Shown here one piece after another: positions 26,297-34,618 of a stretch of 64,000 nucleotides of DNA. Each line of letters starts with the position of its first letter. The stretch's first letter is position 1. Origin of the DNA: CAVSVP01 sp963731125 (GTDB lineage Bacteria; Pseudomonadota; Gammaproteobacteria; Competibacterales; Competibacteraceae); the NCBI GenBank assembly GCA_963731125.1, contig CAVSVP010000007.1, forward strand, positions 62,001 to 126,000. The letters are read 5' to 3'. The position numbers were made by a program, and so were the translations under genes. The notes beneath the pieces are model-generated. The model was not told the origin of the DNA and did no database searches. It saw only the letters and a list, made by a program, of their open reading frames with translations.

Positions 26297-28344
26297 CCCG
26301 AGTTTACCGCGTAATTTGGAAAAGTTTTTGTTCTACTGAGAGATTCAGTCGGTTTTTTGTATGACCTACGTGGCGAGATAGCGGCCGAGGTCGAGGGTGT
26401 CGTAGAGGGTGCGCTGGTCGTCTGACATCGCCGAGAGGGTCATGTGGAGCGTTGGGGCGCGGCGGTTGTCTGGCGACGGATAGACAATGCTCACCTCGCG
26501 GATGTGGCTCAGCTGCTTAAGAAGGTCGGGGATCGAGCGGTCGATGCCGTGTTGATAAAGCTCGCGCCGTAGCAAGCTGCACAGCATCAGGGCGAGCACG
26601 CAGCAGAACACGTGCACTTCGACCTTTTGATCGGTCCAGTGATGCTGGGGTCGCAAACCAATGTGATGGGGATCCTTCATCCGTCGAAAGCCGGTCTCGA
26701 GGTGATGCTGGGCCCGGTAGCCACGAATAATCTCCCCATCGGTCCAGGCCTCATGGTCGGTAAACAAGAGGGTTTTGCCCAACAAGGTCTTCTGTAAGCG
26801 TTGCCAGGCGCGGTGATCGAAGCGATAGCTCAGCGTCGGCAGGCCCTCACGTTCGCCGACCGCCACCTGGAACAGCTCGCTCAGATGGCGCGCGTTGAGC
26901 CAGCCCTGCACCTTCTTGGTCACGCTGTCGACGGTGGGGGGCTGGCCGCCGCGGACCTGCCCCGTGTGCCAGCGCCGCAATTGGTATTGGAGCGCCCGTA
27001 GCCGTTGTTGGCGCTTGGCGATCTCGCGCAGCAGCGTGCGGGCTTGCGCCACGAAGCGGTTCTCGTTGTAAGTCACCAGGACGGTGCGCTCGACGCCGAA
27101 GACCTCCCAGCGGGTGCGATAGACGCTGACCCCTGCCAGGCCCTCGTCAGGCAGCGTGTGGAACCGCCGGGCGGGAATCGCCAGCAGCTTGGGATGGTAG
27201 GTGGGCACCAGGGAGCCGATGAAGTGATAGGGGCTGTCGGCGATGGCCTCGAGATTGGCCTGGGCGTTATTGCCCTTGTCGAAGATGAGGGTCACGTGTT
27301 CGGTGCCGTCGGTGATGGCGCGATAGCGCGCTACCAACGCGGCGGTCAGACTCTGGAAGGTGGTGGCATCGGTCTGGTTACCGGGATAGGTGCGATGCAA
27401 CAGCGGCACATGGAAATCGGCCGAGACTAACAGCGCCAGGCCGACGATGCGCAGCGCCTGCCGCCCTTCTTTGCTCTTGCCACGTTGGGCCAAGGTGGAG
27501 CGCTCGTTGAAGGTATCGATGAAGGTAAAGAAGTTAGTGGCATCGAACAGCACCCGCTGCAAGTCGATGTTAAAATCGCGCACCATCTGCACCACCACCT
27601 CGTGCTCGATGGCGTCGATGGCCTGACGCGAGACCCGATCCATGTTGTCCCAGAAGCGCTGGCTGGAGAGCTGTCTGGCGTCGATGGGCAGCAAGCGCCG
27701 CAGGGCGGTGTCTTGGAACCAGGGCCCGATGCTGGCTTTGCTGCCCGGGGCGACGCAGCGATTGAGGATGGCCACCAGCAGATAGGTGCCCACCGAGGGA
27801 CCGTTACGCTGCTTGGGCACATGGCGGTCGATATGCTCAACCAGCTGCAAGCGCTGGGCGAGGTCATACAGGGCGACCACGGCGCCAAACTCGGTGATGC
27901 CGGCTTCCTTGGGAGCCGGCAAGGCAGAGGGGTTGCCGCAGCCTTCGGTCAGGGCAGCGATGAGGTCGTCGGCACGGCCGAGGTACTTTTGCCAGACGAT
28001 TTTCGGCTTGCCGTTGATGCGCTGGCATTCCCGGGCGTAGTAGTACGGTTTGCCGTGGATGGTTTTTTTGATGATGCTCGCCATAGATTAGGACATACAA
28101 TAGCTTGTATTACGCCTTGTGTCTAGTCCTAAACTATAGGTATTTACTGGCTAGAAAGCCAGATTAATGTTTTGAAATTCGACTCCTATTTTTAGGTCAT
28201 ACACTTGAAGCCAGCCGAACCGCTCACCAACCGACCCTAAAAAGGGAGAACAAACCCCATAGTAACAAGGAGTTATGAAATACTTAGATACCCCAGATGA
28301 ACGAAGTTCACTCCAGCGTTACGGCATCTCGCGGTAAACTCGGG
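26297..28344 (-). mobile_element. Second IS1634-family element (2.05 kb)
   Basis: Ends are the inverted repeats CCCGAGTTTACCGCG (26297-26311) and CGCGGTAAACTCGGG (28330-28344), each flanked by CTAG (26293-26296 and 28345-28348), a possible 4-bp duplication. It was inserted at the stop codon of the outer IS1634-type transposase gene. Confidence 0.8.
26366..28084 (-). CDS. IS1634-family transposase
   Basis: 572 residues, apparently intact. The start MASIIKKTIHGKPYYYARE is typical of this family. DDE core: VLFDATNFFTFIDT (first Asp, about residue 180), TLIFDKGNNAQANL (second Asp, about 265) and the Glu-containing YRAQHHLETGFRRMKDP (about 465). The product shares family but little close sequence with the outer element's transposase, so this is not a simple copy of it. 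No neighbouring passenger gene. Confidence 0.9.
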   Translation of the reverse strand: MASIIKKTIHGKPYYYARECQRINGKPKIVWQKYLGRADDLIAALTEGCGNPSALPAPKEAGITEFGAVVALYDLAQRLQLVEHIDRHVPKQRNGPSVGTYLLVAILNRCVAPGSKASIGPWFQDTALRRLLPIDARQLSSQRFWDNMDRVSRQAIDAIEHEVVVQMVRDFNIDLQRVLFDATNFFTFIDTFNERSTLAQRGKSKEGRQALRIVGLALLVSADFHVPLLHRTYPGNQTDATTFQSLTAALVARYRAITDGTEHVTLIFDKGNNAQANLEAIADSPYHFIGSLVPTYHPKLLAIPARRFHTLPDEGLAGVSVYRTRWEVFGVERTVLVTYNENRFVAQARTLLREIAKRQQRLRALQYQLRRWHTGQVRGGQPPTVDSVTKKVQGWLNARHLSELFQVAVGEREGLPTLSYRFDHRAWQRLQKTLLGKTLLFTDHEAWTDGEIIRGYRAQHHLETGFRRMKDPHHIGLRPQHHWTDQKVEVHVFCCVLALMLCSLLRRELYQHGIDRSIPDLLKQLSHIREVSIVYPSPDNRRAPTLHMTLSAMSDDQRTLYDTLDLGRYLAT

Positions 28345-28413
28345 CTAGAGAGTCCATAGGTAGACAGTAACGCGCAGTCCGTTTTCTTCTATCTTATCGA
28401 TGGAACAAGCTTT

Positions 28414-29970
28414 TAACTTGACAATGTCACATTTCCCAAATGATCGATGAGTTTGTATCATAATGATTTTTCGTAGGAAAGTGATGGTGATGACAAAAAA
28501 GAGCTGGGGTGTCGGTGGGGACTGGTGCCGGAGGCGATTCAAACGCTGGGGCAGCGGCTGCCTGAGTTTTGGGCGCGCTACCGGAGCTGTTTCAAGACCC
28601 AAACCCGAGACGGCAGCGTCTATGCGCGGCATTATCTGAGCGGACTGCTGCGTATGGAGGGGAATCGACACTATAGCGGAATCGCGCGAGAGGCGGGTGT
28701 TGAAGAGCAAAACCTCCAACACTTCATGAGTCACTCGCCGGGGTCGGCTGAGACGGTCTACCGCCAGGTCCAAGCGGAAGTGAAAGCGGTTCCGGAACTG
28801 ACGAGGGGCGCCGTGGTTCTGGTCGACGAAAGTGCCGACGAGAACGCCGGCGATGCCAGTGCCGGGGCGGCCAAGCCATATAAGGGTCGGCTGGGCAAGG
28901 TAGAAACCAGCCAAGTGGGCGTGTTGTTGAGCTACGTGAATCTCACGGTGGCGTCTGGGTTTTGGACCTGGATTCTGGGCAAACTGTTTCTACCCGAGGC
29001 CTGGTTCGAGGCCGGCTACCAAAAGCGGCGCAAGCAACAGGGCATGCCTGATTCGTTGAAGTTCAAAACCAAGGTTGAACTGGCCTGGGAGGGGATTCAA
29101 GAGGTCATGGCGGGTGGTCTCCCGTTTGAGATCGTCGGTTTCGATAGCCTGTACGGACGGAGTGGTTGGCTACGGGCCCAGGTGCGAAAGGCTCAGCGGC
29201 GGTATATGGCGGAAATCCCGGCCGACACGGCCGTGTACCTGGAAAAACCGACGCTCGGCATTCCCCCGCGCCGGGGTCAGCGAGGAAAAAAGCCGACGCA
29301 GGTGCAGGTGCTGGCCGGGGAAACGGTCCGCGTGGACAGCTTGCGGGAGACGCTGGCCTGGCAGCGTCTTCGAGTCCGGGCGACCGAACGGGGTGAGCTG
29401 TGCGAACGCTTCGCTGCGCGCCGCGTCTGGACCGTCCATGACGGTCAAGCCGTGGAAGACTGGCCGGTGATGCGCGAAGAGGCCACCGACCGCTACCGCT
29501 ATGCCCTGGGTAACGCCTCAGCGGACACTTCATTGGAACAACTGGCCTGGTGGAAGTGCCAGCGCTACGTCATCGAACGGGCCAACCAGGATGCCAAGTC
29601 CGAGCTGGGCTGGGATGAGTGGCCGGCGCAGAAGTACCGTGCCTGGGATCATCATCTCGCTTTGACGGTACTCGCCTCCTGGTTCATCGCGCAAACCCAA
29701 CTCGACTGGGCGCAGACTCATTCTCGTGACCCGGCGTTGCTCGAAGAACTGGAAACGGATGTCTTACCGGCTCTGTCGGTGGCCAATGTTCGGGAGTTAC
29801 TGCGCGCGGTTATGCCTCTGAAACGCTTGACCGAAGAACAAGCTACGGAACGAGTGATTGAGCATTTGCTTAATCGCACCCGATCACGCAAGAGTCGGCT
29901 TAAAAAACAACGACTTAAAAATAGAGTCCACACCAGCCCCACGTGAGGCTAATGTGACATTGTCAAGTTA
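28414..29970 (+). mobile_element. IS701-family element, full copy (1557 bp)
   Basis: Ends are TAACTTGACAATGTCACATT at 28414-28433 and its exact reverse complement at 29951-29970. It is inserted in the right flank of the outer IS1634-type element. No clear target duplication. Related ends are found at 20776-20795 (remnant) and on the MITE at 44186-44471. Confidence 0.85.
28525..29946 (+). CDS. IS701-family transposase
   Basis: 473 residues starting at a GTG (28525); an ATG further upstream would be in another frame. The DDE_5-type core is visible: VVLVDESADENAGDASAGAA (first Asp), LPFEIVGFDSLYGRSGWLR (second Asp), YVIERANQDAKSELGWDEW (Glu), then the closing helix ALTVLASWFIAQTQLDWA. No break seen, so probably active; it may supply transposase to the MITE at 44186. 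Confidence 0.88.
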   Translation: MPEAIQTLGQRLPEFWARYRSCFKTQTRDGSVYARHYLSGLLRMEGNRHYSGIAREAGVEEQNLQHFMSHSPGSAETVYRQVQAEVKAVPELTRGAVVLVDESADENAGDASAGAAKPYKGRLGKVETSQVGVLLSYVNLTVASGFWTWILGKLFLPEAWFEAGYQKRRKQQGMPDSLKFKTKVELAWEGIQEVMAGGLPFEIVGFDSLYGRSGWLRAQVRKAQRRYMAEIPADTAVYLEKPTLGIPPRRGQRGKKPTQVQVLAGETVRVDSLRETLAWQRLRVRATERGELCERFAARRVWTVHDGQAVEDWPVMREEATDRYRYALGNASADTSLEQLAWWKCQRYVIERANQDAKSELGWDEWPAQKYRAWDHHLALTVLASWFIAQTQLDWAQTHSRDPALLEELETDVLPALSVANVRELLRAVMPLKRLTEEQATERVIEHLLNRTRSRKSRLKKQRLKNRVHTSPT

Positions 29971-29999
29971 TGCAGTTTTGCCAATAAAACTTCAGCTTA

Positions 30000-30089
30000 G
30001 AGACTGTCGGAAAATACCCTGGCGCGCAAGCTAATGCGTTGATTTAAAATGCTCCGAAATCGTTCGATCTGGGGTTTTCCAACAGCCTC
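30000..30089. mobile_element. 90-bp MITE with IS5-type ends
   Basis: Begins GAGACTGTCGGAAAATACCC and ends GGGGTTTTCCAACAGCCTC, an imperfect inverted repeat very like the ends of the IS5 element at 22005-25637. It is flanked by TTA on both sides (29997-29999, 30090-30092), a TNA target duplication as for that IS. No coding capacity; it is probably mobilised by the IS5 transposase. Confidence 0.75.
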
Positions 30090-30255
30090 TTAACACTTTC
30101 ACCTGGATCGCAGTCATTTTCACCTGCCTCTCCTTCAGAGGCGAAGGCATTGCTATACCCGTGGTACCCTGAATCCGGGATTTTTGAACCATGCCTAAAT
30201 TTTTTGAAGTCGTTTACCTCCGGGGTTCATTCGGAGTATCGACCGCTGCTAAGCA

Positions 30256-31149
30256 TCAACGGTCCAATTCCGGTATAACCAAAACCATACCGGCCTCCAA
30301 TACGTCGGGATCGATAATAACTGAGCGATTGGCTTCTAAAATATCTGTCCATCGGTCGATATCGCGATAATAAAGAGTGGCAATGGCAGAAAGCGACTCA
30401 CCTGGTCTTACCGTATGAGTTCTAGTTTGTGCTTCCTCCAGCTTGGTTTTGACCTCTTCAAGCTGCGAGCCGAGGGTTTGATTTTCCCGCTGGGTGGCCT
30501 GCAGGGTCTGTTGAGTGTTGGCGAGTTCGGTTTTGGCGGACTCGAGCTGCGAGCCGAGGGTTTGGTTTTCCTGCCGAGTGTTTTTCAGGGTCTGTTGAGT
30601 GTTGGCGAGTTCGGTTTTGGCGGACTCGAGCTGCGAGCCGAGGGTTTGATTTTCCCGCTGGGTGGCCTGCAGGGTCTGTTGAGTGTTGGTGAGTTCGGTT
30701 TTGGCGGACTCGAGCTGCGAGCCGAGGGTTTGGTTTTCCTGCCGGGTGGCCTGCAGGGTCTGTTGAGTGTTGGCGAGTTCGGTTTTGGCGGACTCGAGCT
30801 GCGAGCCGAGGGTTTGATTTTCTTGCTGAGCAGTTGCAAGTGTTTGCTGGGTAGATGCAAGCTGGCTTTGCAACTGATCCCGCTCCGCTAACAGCGTCGT
30901 ATAGCGTTGCTTGGTTTCCTGTAACTCGGCTTCAAGTTTAGCTTGAGCTGCTTTAGCTTCTTCAAACTGATGCGAAAGCTCATTCAGCTTATCCTGTGAA
31001 ACCTGTTGAGTCGGGTTTTTATTGGATATCTCCGTAACAGTTTCGGCTGCAGTCTTTTTATCACCGGTATTTTCGTCTTGCGCTAAGATCTGGATTGATG
31101 GTAGGCATACCAGGATATATATTCCTAGTCGCTTTGGAAAACTTATCAT
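30256..31149 (-). CDS. Periplasmic coiled-coil protein with tandem repeats and C-terminal LysM domain
   Basis: 297 residues. Signal peptide ends near ILAQ-DE. Residues about 55-240 are a continuous coiled coil that contains five near-identical 28-residue repeats (QENQTLGSQLESAKTELANT, then QQTLQATR); 28 is four heptads, so the register is kept. The C-terminus (about 243-293, THTVRPGESLSAIATLYYRD, later VLEAGMVLVIP) is a LysM domain of the kind that binds peptidoglycan. This suggests a rod attached to the cell wall; it resembles FimV/YgaU-style LysM scaffolds only in general. The 84-bp DNA repeats are highly alike, so length variation between strains is likely. Downstream, 30093-30255 shows no gene. 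Confidence 0.8.
   Translation of the reverse strand: MISFPKRLGIYILVCLPSIQILAQDENTGDKKTAAETVTEISNKNPTQQVSQDKLNELSHQFEEAKAAQAKLEAELQETKQRYTTLLAERDQLQSQLASTQQTLATAQQENQTLGSQLESAKTELANTQQTLQATRQENQTLGSQLESAKTELTNTQQTLQATQRENQTLGSQLESAKTELANTQQTLKNTRQENQTLGSQLESAKTELANTQQTLQATQRENQTLGSQLEEVKTKLEEAQTRTHTVRPGESLSAIATLYYRDIDRWTDILEANRSVIIDPDVLEAGMVLVIPELDR
30480..30830. repeat. 84-bp tandem repeats within the coiled-coil gene
   Basis: About four and a half units of 84 bp with only a few substitutions; each unit contains GACTCGAGCTGCGAGCCGAG. They encode the 28-residue coiled-coil repeat. Confidence 0.85.
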
Positions 31150-31194
31150 TGTTTTGTTCCCCTAAAAATAAAACTAACGAGGATATCTGGAAAC

Positions 31195-31866
31195 TTACGC
31201 TAAGACATTCTTTAGCCAGTTGCCGACGTCTTGAATCTCGTCCCAATTGACTTCGTGCCCTATACCATATTCATGTCGCTCTAGCTTATATCCTAAGGAA
31301 GTCAATTGCTTAGCGGCAGCACGCCCATAGTGCACGGGAATAACCGGATCTTGCATGCCGTGAGCCATGAAAATGGAAATATCCTGGTTGAGAGGATGGC
31401 GTTCTTCTGCCAGAGTGGTTGCTAAGGGTATATAACAGGAAAGGGCGAGGAGACCAGCCAGCTTTTCAGGATAACGCAGGCCTGTATGTAATGCCATGGC
31501 GCCACCCTGGGAAAAGCCCGCCAACAAGATACATTCAGCGGGAATGCCTCGTTCTTTTTCTCGAGAAATAAGGTTCCGTATGAGGTTATCGGACTCGTTT
31601 ACTCCTGCAGCGTCTTCGACACGTGGAATATCAAGGCTTAAGATATCGTACCAAGCACGCATCTGCAGACTGCCATTGACAGTCACTGGGCGAATTGGAG
31701 CGTTAGGAAAAACAAAGCGCAGGCCCAACTCTGACGGTATGTGTAAATGGGGGACAATAGGTTCAAAGTCATGGGCGTCTGCGCCAAGACCATGCATCCA
31801 GATGATGGCGGACTTAGCTTTACCTTGGGGTTCAATATCGAGGGTAGAAGTTTTTTTAGTACTCAT
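31195..31866 (-). CDS. Carboxylesterase/phospholipase (PF02230 alpha/beta hydrolase)
   Basis: 223 residues from the second Met (31866), which fits the family; an ATG four codons earlier is less likely. Motifs of the esterase II/lysophospholipase family: IIWMHGLGADAHDFEPIVP at the start, AWYDI, nucleophile elbow GFSQGG (Ser about 117), acid HGMQDPVIP (Asp about 172) and catalytic His in GIGHEVNWDE (about 204). It cleaves carboxyl esters of short acyl chains or lysophospholipids in the cytoplasm. It is 45 bp upstream of the coiled-coil LysM gene on the same strand and divergent from lptM. Confidence 0.88.
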   Translation of the reverse strand: MSTKKTSTLDIEPQGKAKSAIIWMHGLGADAHDFEPIVPHLHIPSELGLRFVFPNAPIRPVTVNGSLQMRAWYDILSLDIPRVEDAAGVNESDNLIRNLISREKERGIPAECILLAGFSQGGAMALHTGLRYPEKLAGLLALSCYIPLATTLAEERHPLNQDISIFMAHGMQDPVIPVHYGRAAAKQLTSLGYKLERHEYGIGHEVNWDEIQDVGNWLKNVLA

Positions 31867-32102
31867 GCAATATCTCAATTATCTATTATTTATCAAAGGG
31901 TTGAAAACTTAATGCTCACAAATTCGCTTTTTTTGTCAAACTTTGCATTACGGACATTTATTGTGTCGGATTTTGCAGACGCTACAACCGTTGTCATAAT
32001 GGCAAGCAAATAAGATTCTTATGTGATCGGTTAGGTTCCGCAGTCGAATCGCCAAATGATTGTGTAAAAATTTGTCCGTTAAGTTCTTAGAGAGAGAAGC
32101 TG

Positions 32103-32240
32103 ATGCTCGGCAAGACCCTGAAAGTTTTCATACTGTGTCTAGTCCTTCTGTTACTAAACAGTGGTTTGGTGGGTTGTGGGCAGAAGGGTGATTTATATCT
32201 GCCAAAAGAAGACAAGCAATCTGACTCTGAGAAGGAATGA
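32103..32240 (+). CDS. lptM: LptM small lipoprotein (LPS translocon maturation)
   Basis: 45 residues, too short for the usual ORF cut-off. Signal segment with many Leu, lipobox LVGC (Cys25), then GQKGDLYLP, the hallmark of LptM (YifL), which helps the LptD/LptE outer-membrane translocon to mature. AGAGAGAAG precedes the ATG. It lies 3 bp before lysA, the standard gammaproteobacterial order. Confidence 0.9.
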   Translation: MLGKTLKVFILCLVLLLLNSGLVGCGQKGDLYLPKEDKQSDSEKE

Positions 32241-32243
32241 TCG

Positions 32244-33491
32244 GTGGATCATTTTAACTATCGTAACGAGCGTTTATTTGCCGAGGAAGTAGACGTCAGT
32301 GCTATTGCAGCGACCTACGGCACTCCTTGTTACGTGTATTCTCGGGCAACTCTTGAACGTCACTGGCGGGCTTTTGACAGAGCCTTCGGCGATCATGCCC
32401 ACCTAATTTGTTATGCGGTCAAGGCAAATAGCAACTTAGCCGTACTAAATATCATGGCGCGACTGGGGTCGGGCTTCGACATCGTTTCAGTAGGAGAACT
32501 GGAACGAGTATTAGCCGCCGGCGGCGATCCTGGTAAGGTGGTATTCTCGGGAGTGGCCAAGCGCGCGGATGAGATCGCTAGGGCGTTAGAGGTGGGGATT
32601 CGTTGCTTTAACGTAGAGTCTGAACCGGAGTTGCTGCTGATCAATCGAGTGGCCGGCGGAATGGCTAAACTCGCAGCTATTTCTCTGCGAGTTAATCCCG
32701 ATGTCGATGCTAACACGCATCCCTATATTGCCACCGGACTCAAGGAAAATAAATTTGGCATTGACATCAACCAAGCTCCCGCGATTTATGCACTCGCCGC
32801 TAAATTACCTTATATCCAAGTGGTAGGGATAGACTGCCATATTGGTTCTCAATTAACGCAGGTGGCTCCCATGGTGGCAGCCTTAGAACGGGTCTTGGTG
32901 CTGGTTAAGAAATTGGAAAATGAAGGAATTACCATTCAGCATCTGGATATTGGCGGAGGCTTGGGAATTCGTTATCAAGATGAAAATCCACCGTTACCTG
33001 CTGAGCAGGCCGCAGCTTTGCTGGAAAAGCTCAACGGCTTGCCCTATGAAATTGTCATAGAGCCAGGACGTGCCATCGCCGGCAATGCAGGCATTTTGAT
33101 AACCAGGGTTGCGCTACTTAAGCCTGGTGAACAAAATAATTTTGCTGTGGTGGATGCCGCTATGAACGATTTGTTGCGCCCGGCGCTGTATTCTGCCTGG
33201 CAGGCTATTATTCCCGTGATAATAAGATTCGAGGGGCAGACCCGTGACTATGATGTGGTCGGTCCCGTCTGTGAAACGGGAGATTTCCTAGGCAAGCAGC
33301 GAAAGTTGAATATTGTGGCGGGTGATCTTCTGGCGGTACGCTCCGCTGGAGCTTATGGTTTTGTAATGAGTTCTAATTACAATGCTCGACCTCGTGCTGC
33401 CGAGGTGATGGTTGATGGGGAGCGGTGTTATTTGGTCCGTAAACGGGAAATTGTGACAGAACTCTATGCCAGCGAGACGGTGTTACCGTAA
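32244..33491 (+). CDS. lysA: Diaminopimelate decarboxylase
   Basis: 415 residues, GTG start 3 bp after lptM. It converts meso-diaminopimelate to lysine, the last step of lysine synthesis. PLP-binding Lys lies in YAVKANSN (about residue 58); HIGSQ (about 198), the glycine-rich phosphate site LDIGGGLGIRY (about 234), EPGRAIAG (about 275) and the active-site Cys in GPVCETGDF (about 343) are all present. In most relatives dapF follows; here the next gene is an AT-rich orphan, so the operon has been rearranged. Confidence 0.95.
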   Translation: MDHFNYRNERLFAEEVDVSAIAATYGTPCYVYSRATLERHWRAFDRAFGDHAHLICYAVKANSNLAVLNIMARLGSGFDIVSVGELERVLAAGGDPGKVVFSGVAKRADEIARALEVGIRCFNVESEPELLLINRVAGGMAKLAAISLRVNPDVDANTHPYIATGLKENKFGIDINQAPAIYALAAKLPYIQVVGIDCHIGSQLTQVAPMVAALERVLVLVKKLENEGITIQHLDIGGGLGIRYQDENPPLPAEQAAALLEKLNGLPYEIVIEPGRAIAGNAGILITRVALLKPGEQNNFAVVDAAMNDLLRPALYSAWQAIIPVIIRFEGQTRDYDVVGPVCETGDFLGKQRKLNIVAGDLLAVRSAGAYGFVMSSNYNARPRAAEVMVDGERCYLVRKREIVTELYASETVLP

Positions 33492-33631
33492 GTGAATCGG
33501 AATTTGCTTAAGTCGTTCGTTCCATAAGTACCATAAAACACCGAATAGCAGAGGTTCTGAGATAATGCTGGGAAGAACCGAATCGCAGATGTAAACGAGT
33601 AGCCGCTCAACGACATAGCCTGAAAAAACCG

Positions 33632-34291
33632 ATGGAAAAAGAAGAGATAAATAAAATTCCCGGAGAGATTGGTTGCCTGAACACAAAGGCAATGTCTGCC
33701 ACTCTTATTTCGACAACAGGATTTCATTGTAAGGTCTGGCAAAGTGCAGCGGTCGTAATTCAAAACGGAAAAAGCACAACTTTTGATTTCGTGATAAAAA
33801 AACATCTTGCTCCCTGTTCCGTTAAAGAGATTGAAATACTAAATAGAGAATACTGCAATTTAAAAGTAAAACTTGAAGAAATGGTTCCATCTACCATTTT
33901 TGTCGCAACTTTAATAGATGGAATTGAAAGTGTTATTGCCATCGCTGAAACTGTTTATTCCTGGTTTAATATTGCAAATCCTGCCCTTGAGGAGGACACC
34001 ATACCGCTGCTCAAAAGGCTCCCTAAGGCCAGATATCAACTAGAACAATTTTTGGCAGCTTCTACAGAGTGGTATGAGCGTGAGAATAAAGTGATTGATC
34101 TTTACGGTCTTGATAATCTTGTATTGGATAAAGATAGAGAAATTAAATACATAGACAGTTTTAGCGTATTCTTCTATGAAGATCTTCTCTATCTTATTGA
34201 TGGAACTGATGAAATGCTGGAAGAAAGAATAAGAATATCTCTTAGAAGAAAAGATTACTTGCAGTATATTTTACAAGAATGCAAGAAATGA
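33632..34291 (+). CDS. AT-rich orphan protein with kinase-like motifs
   Basis: 219 residues, unknown. Base and codon use is markedly more AT-rich than lysA upstream. Some features fit a small protein-kinase-like fold: TFDFVIKKH (a beta-3 strand with Lys, about residue 56), EIEILNREYCNL (an alpha-C-like helix with Glu, about 72) and IDLYGLDNLVLDKDREIKYI followed by DSF (a catalytic-loop/metal-site arrangement resembling DxxxxN ... IDxF, about residues 155-177). There are no membrane segments or signal peptide. The kinase reading is my inference from short motifs and could be wrong. Probably acquired horizontally, in the position where dapF is expected. Confidence 0.6.
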   Translation: MEKEEINKIPGEIGCLNTKAMSATLISTTGFHCKVWQSAAVVIQNGKSTTFDFVIKKHLAPCSVKEIEILNREYCNLKVKLEEMVPSTIFVATLIDGIESVIAIAETVYSWFNIANPALEEDTIPLLKRLPKARYQLEQFLAASTEWYERENKVIDLYGLDNLVLDKDREIKYIDSFSVFFYEDLLYLIDGTDEMLEERIRISLRRKDYLQYILQECKK

Positions 34292-34423
34292 TTTTGTAAA
34301 AGTGATTAAATATTACCTAACCGCTATTGATTGTTCAAGCTTCCTTTAAGTTTGGATCAATGCCGCTTTGTTTGTTACGGTTATTAAACCGCTTTGCCTT
34401 TAAAAATATATTAATTCGATAAC

Positions 34424-34618
34424 TTAATAATACACGGTAAGCCAAATCGTTTTTTGATTAGGATCAGTCCAGTTAATACGATGTTTTTTATGCGCCGGAA
34501 CATTTAAGTAATCTCCCTGACTCAAAAGCACCGGCTTCTCTTCGTTTTCAAATAACAGTGATGCCTTTCCCTGCAGCACCATAACCCATTCGTTTTGTTC
34601 TTGATCATACCAAAAATC
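34424..34618 (-). pseudogene. Cupin-domain protein, C-terminal fragment cut by IS1
   Basis: A 64-codon frame on the minus strand, open from the IS1 border to a TAA. It encodes NEWVMVLQGKASLLFE and LSQGDYLNVPAHKKHRINW, the two cupin motifs of a small metal-binding beta-barrel protein (Glu in the first, Pro-x-x-x-x-His in the second). The N-terminal part should be to the right of IS1 copy B, but that flank is transposase remnant, so it has been deleted. Confidence 0.75.

Larger units (their letters stand above)
20798..29995 (+). mobile_element. Outer IS1634-type element containing four nested insertion sequences
   Basis: CTGAAGTTTTATTG at 20798-20811 and its exact reverse complement at 29982-29995 are the likely ends. 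TTAGA occurs next to both ends (20793-20797 and 29997-30001, the right one after one extra C). Between them the element's transposase gene is in two parts, 20936-22004 and 25641-26296, and its right flank is in two parts, 28345-28413 and 29971-29995. The inserted material is IS5 (with IS21 inside), a second IS1634-type element and IS701. Without the insertions the element would be about 1.9 kb, normal for IS1634. The outer ends are inferred from a 14-bp match only. Confidence 0.6.

Noticed and set aside
28275..28337. 20-codon frame with AGGAG upstream inside the second IS1634-type element
   Set aside because: It ends in the terminal inverted repeat and has no similarity that I recognise; a chance frame is more likely.
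30480..30830. Regular repeats as a CRISPR array
   Set aside because: Units are contiguous 84-bp coding repeats without unique spacers, in frame inside a coiled-coil gene.
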